DNA of 6,792 bases. Origin: Desulfuromonadaceae bacterium UBA5613. GTDB lineage: Bacteria > Desulfobacterota > Desulfuromonadia > Desulfuromonadales > UBA2197. The position numbers were made by a program, and so were the translations under genes. Of the stretch, positions 5,122-6,792 are shown piece after piece. The stretch's first letter is position 1. Each line of letters starts with the position of its first letter. Under the pieces are notes generated by a model, which saw only the letters and a program-made list of their open reading frames with translations, had not been told where the DNA came from and did no database searches. The stretch covers positions 30,128-36,919 of the forward strand of contig DIKR01000010.1 in the NCBI GenBank assembly GCA_002424625.1, in the 5' to 3' direction.

Positions 5122-6792
5122 TTAACGAATTTTTGCGTTGAGATCCTTACAGAGCATTTCAACAAGGCGACCGTGTGCTTTATTGACTTCCTCATCCGTC
5201 AATGTCCGCTCCGGGCTGCGATAGCGCACCCGAATCGCCATGCTCTTCTGCCCGGGATCGATCCCTTTGCCGCGATAAAGATCAAAGAGGATCAACTCCT
5301 CTGCATCCTTGCTCTTGACCTTGTCAAAGAGTTCAAAGAGACGCGCGGCACTGACTTCATCGGCAACCAGGAGGGCGCTGTCTCTTGTCAAATCAGGGAA
5401 TCGGCTTAAAGGCTTGATCCCGGAGAAATGGCCGGAAACTTTCAGGAGCGCTTCAAGATCAAACTCGGCAACATACAGCGGGACATCGATGGCAAAGGCG
5501 GCCAGCGTCTGGGGATGAACTTCTCCGATAACCCCGAGACGCTGGTTGCGGCTGTAAACCACTGCGGACTTGCCCGGATGGAGATAGGGCTCACCGGCAT
5601 CCATTTCCCAGCGCAGTTGCGGCACCCGCAACACCTCGGTAATTTCCGCAAAGATCCCCTTGAGGTCAAAGAAGTCGACCAGCTCCGCCCCTTGCGCCCA
5701 GCCGTCCGGATCACGCCGGCCGCAAAGAAGAACGCCAAGACGCAGCGGTTCGTCGGGAAGCTCTTGGCCGTGACGGGGGATAAAGACCGGGCGGAGTTCA
5801 AAGAGCCGCAGATCACGGCTACGGTAAGACAAATTACGGGATGCGGTCTCCAAAAGACTCGGCAGCAGCGAGGTGCGCATCACCGACTGATCTTCGCTGA
5901 GGGGATTGTTGACCTTGACGGTATTGCGGCGGGAATCATCGGCAGCCAGGCCGAGCTTGTCCCAAACATCAGGATTGATAAAGGCGTAATTGATCGTCTC
6001 GGCACTACCGCTGGAGACCATGAGATTACGAACTTTTTCTGCCAATTGATAGCGCTGCGACGGCCGCTGGTTGACCAGGCGACTCACCGGCATGGTCTCA
6101 GGGATGGCATCATAACCATTGAGCCTGGCGACCTCTTCAATCAGATCGATTTCCCGTTCAAGGTCAGGACGAAAGGTCGGAATCAGCACCTGCAGAATGC
6201 CGTTATGTTCCATATCGATGGCCGGCGGCAGGACAGTCAGGCCGATACTGGCGAGAATCTGCCCAATCCGTTCCAGGCCGAGGTCGATGCCGAGAATCTG
6301 TTTGGTGCGACGGTCAGAGATGGTGAGGCAGCGCTGCTGTATCTGCTGCGGGTAAGCATCGATCATCCCTGCCAAGACAACACCGCCGGCAACTTCGACG
6401 ATCAGCGCAGCCGCACGATCGAGAGCCAGAGGGACCATATCGATATCAGCGCCGCGCTCAAAACGATGTGACGCTTCGGTATGCATGCCGAGACGCTTGC
6501 TGGTACGACGGATCACTGACGGATTAAAGTAGGCACTTTCGAGGAGGATATCGGTTGTCTGCGGCTGAATCTCCGAGTTCTCGCCGCCCATGATCCCGGC
6601 CAAAGCCACCGGACCAACCGCATCGCAGATCATCAGATCACTGCTTTTGAGGCTCCGCAGCTGGCTGTCAAGAGTGGTGAAAGCTTCTCCCTCGGCAGCC
6701 GGCCGGACAATAATCTTGCCGCCACGCAGCAGGTTAAAATCAAAGGCATGCAGCGGGTGACCCAGCTCCATCAGGACATAATTGGTCACATC
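5122..6792 (-). CDS. pheT: Phenylalanyl-tRNA synthetase beta subunit, C-terminal ~556 residues
   Basis: The beta subunit forms an alpha2-beta2 enzyme with PheS and charges tRNA-Phe (EC 6.1.1.20). It carries the editing site and tRNA-binding modules. The frame is open to the right edge (first codons D-V-T-N-Y-V), and the family is about 800 residues, so roughly 240 N-terminal residues are missing only because of the window edge. GTG at 6789 is an internal Val codon, not a start. Visible in order are the B3/B4 editing domain (NYVLMELGHPLHAFD near the start, VALAGIMGGENSE at about 62-74, and RFERGAD), and B5 at about 151-225 ending IDLIEEVARLNGYDAIPETM. A catalytic-like core follows, then a C-terminal FDX-ACB anticodon-binding domain in the last ~100 residues (SRFPDLTRDSALLVADE, later LFDLYRGKGI and RTLTDEEVNKAH). 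pheS is expected just upstream, off the window. Confidence 0.97.
   Translation of the reverse strand, partial: DVTNYVLMELGHPLHAFDFNLLRGGKIIVRPAAEGEAFTTLDSQLRSLKSSDLMICDAVGPVALAGIMGGENSEIQPQTTDILLESAYFNPSVIRRTSKRLGMHTEASHRFERGADIDMVPLALDRAAALIVEVAGGVVLAGMIDAYPQQIQQRCLTISDRRTKQILGIDLGLERIGQILASIGLTVLPPAIDMEHNGILQVLIPTFRPDLEREIDLIEEVARLNGYDAIPETMPVSRLVNQRPSQRYQLAEKVRNLMVSSGSAETINYAFINPDVWDKLGLAADDSRRNTVKVNNPLSEDQSVMRTSLLPSLLETASRNLSYRSRDLRLFELRPVFIPRHGQELPDEPLRLGVLLCGRRDPDGWAQGAELVDFFDLKGIFAEITEVLRVPQLRWEMDAGEPYLHPGKSAVVYSRNQRLGVIGEVHPQTLAAFAIDVPLYVAEFDLEALLKVSGHFSGIKPLSRFPDLTRDSALLVADEVSAARLFELFDKVKSKDAEELILFDLYRGKGIDPGQKSMAIRVRYRSPERTLTDEEVNKAHGRLVEMLCKDLNAKIR

Noticed and set aside
5428..6471. 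Plus-strand frame of 347 codons opposite pheT
   Set aside because: It is an antisense shadow of conserved pheT domains, which explain this stretch fully.

Overview
The window comes from an ordinary chromosomal region of a Gram-negative proteobacterium. The gene order and the proteins (an acidic-N-terminus RpoS, a pheT-ihfA-merR run, then surE-pcm-nlpD-rpoS) fit best with the Geobacter/Desulfuromonas/Pelobacter group (Desulfuromonadota, formerly Deltaproteobacteria). That placement rests on recognising families and gene order, not on a search. All genes lie on the minus strand, so transcription runs from the right edge to the left.

In transcription order: (1) pheT (5122-6792) lacks its N-terminal part, which lies beyond the right edge. 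(2) A probable promoter (5084-5112) precedes ihfA (4746-5033) and a small MerR-type regulator (4366-4728). (3) A compact stress and survival block follows: surE (GTG start), pcm (overlapping surE by 4 bases), nlpD (2 bases after pcm) and rpoS. A good sigma-70-like promoter sits in the 74-base nlpD-rpoS gap. (4) apt follows rpoS after 40 bases, then an intact tRNA-Arg(CCU) with encoded CCA and a strong Rho-independent terminator (361-392). (5) A separate unit starts at a promoter at 251-279 and drives prfB, cut off by the left edge. Conventional ORF prediction misses prfB because its frame is interrupted by a programmed +1 frameshift site (AGGAGG, 3 bases, CTT TGA C) after codon 23.

Functionally the window joins translation (pheT, tRNA-Arg, prfB), nucleoid architecture (ihfA), purine salvage (apt), protein repair (pcm), nucleotide phosphatase (surE), cell-division envelope control (nlpD) and the general stress sigma factor (rpoS). 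The tight spacing from surE to rpoS suggests readthrough into rpoS in addition to its own promoter.

I see no mobile element, CRISPR array, defence system or undescribed gene cluster. The points most worth checking are the prfB recoding site, the NlpD LytM domain without its metal ligands, a perfect 12-bp inverted repeat inside the merR coding region, and small repeats around the prfB promoter.
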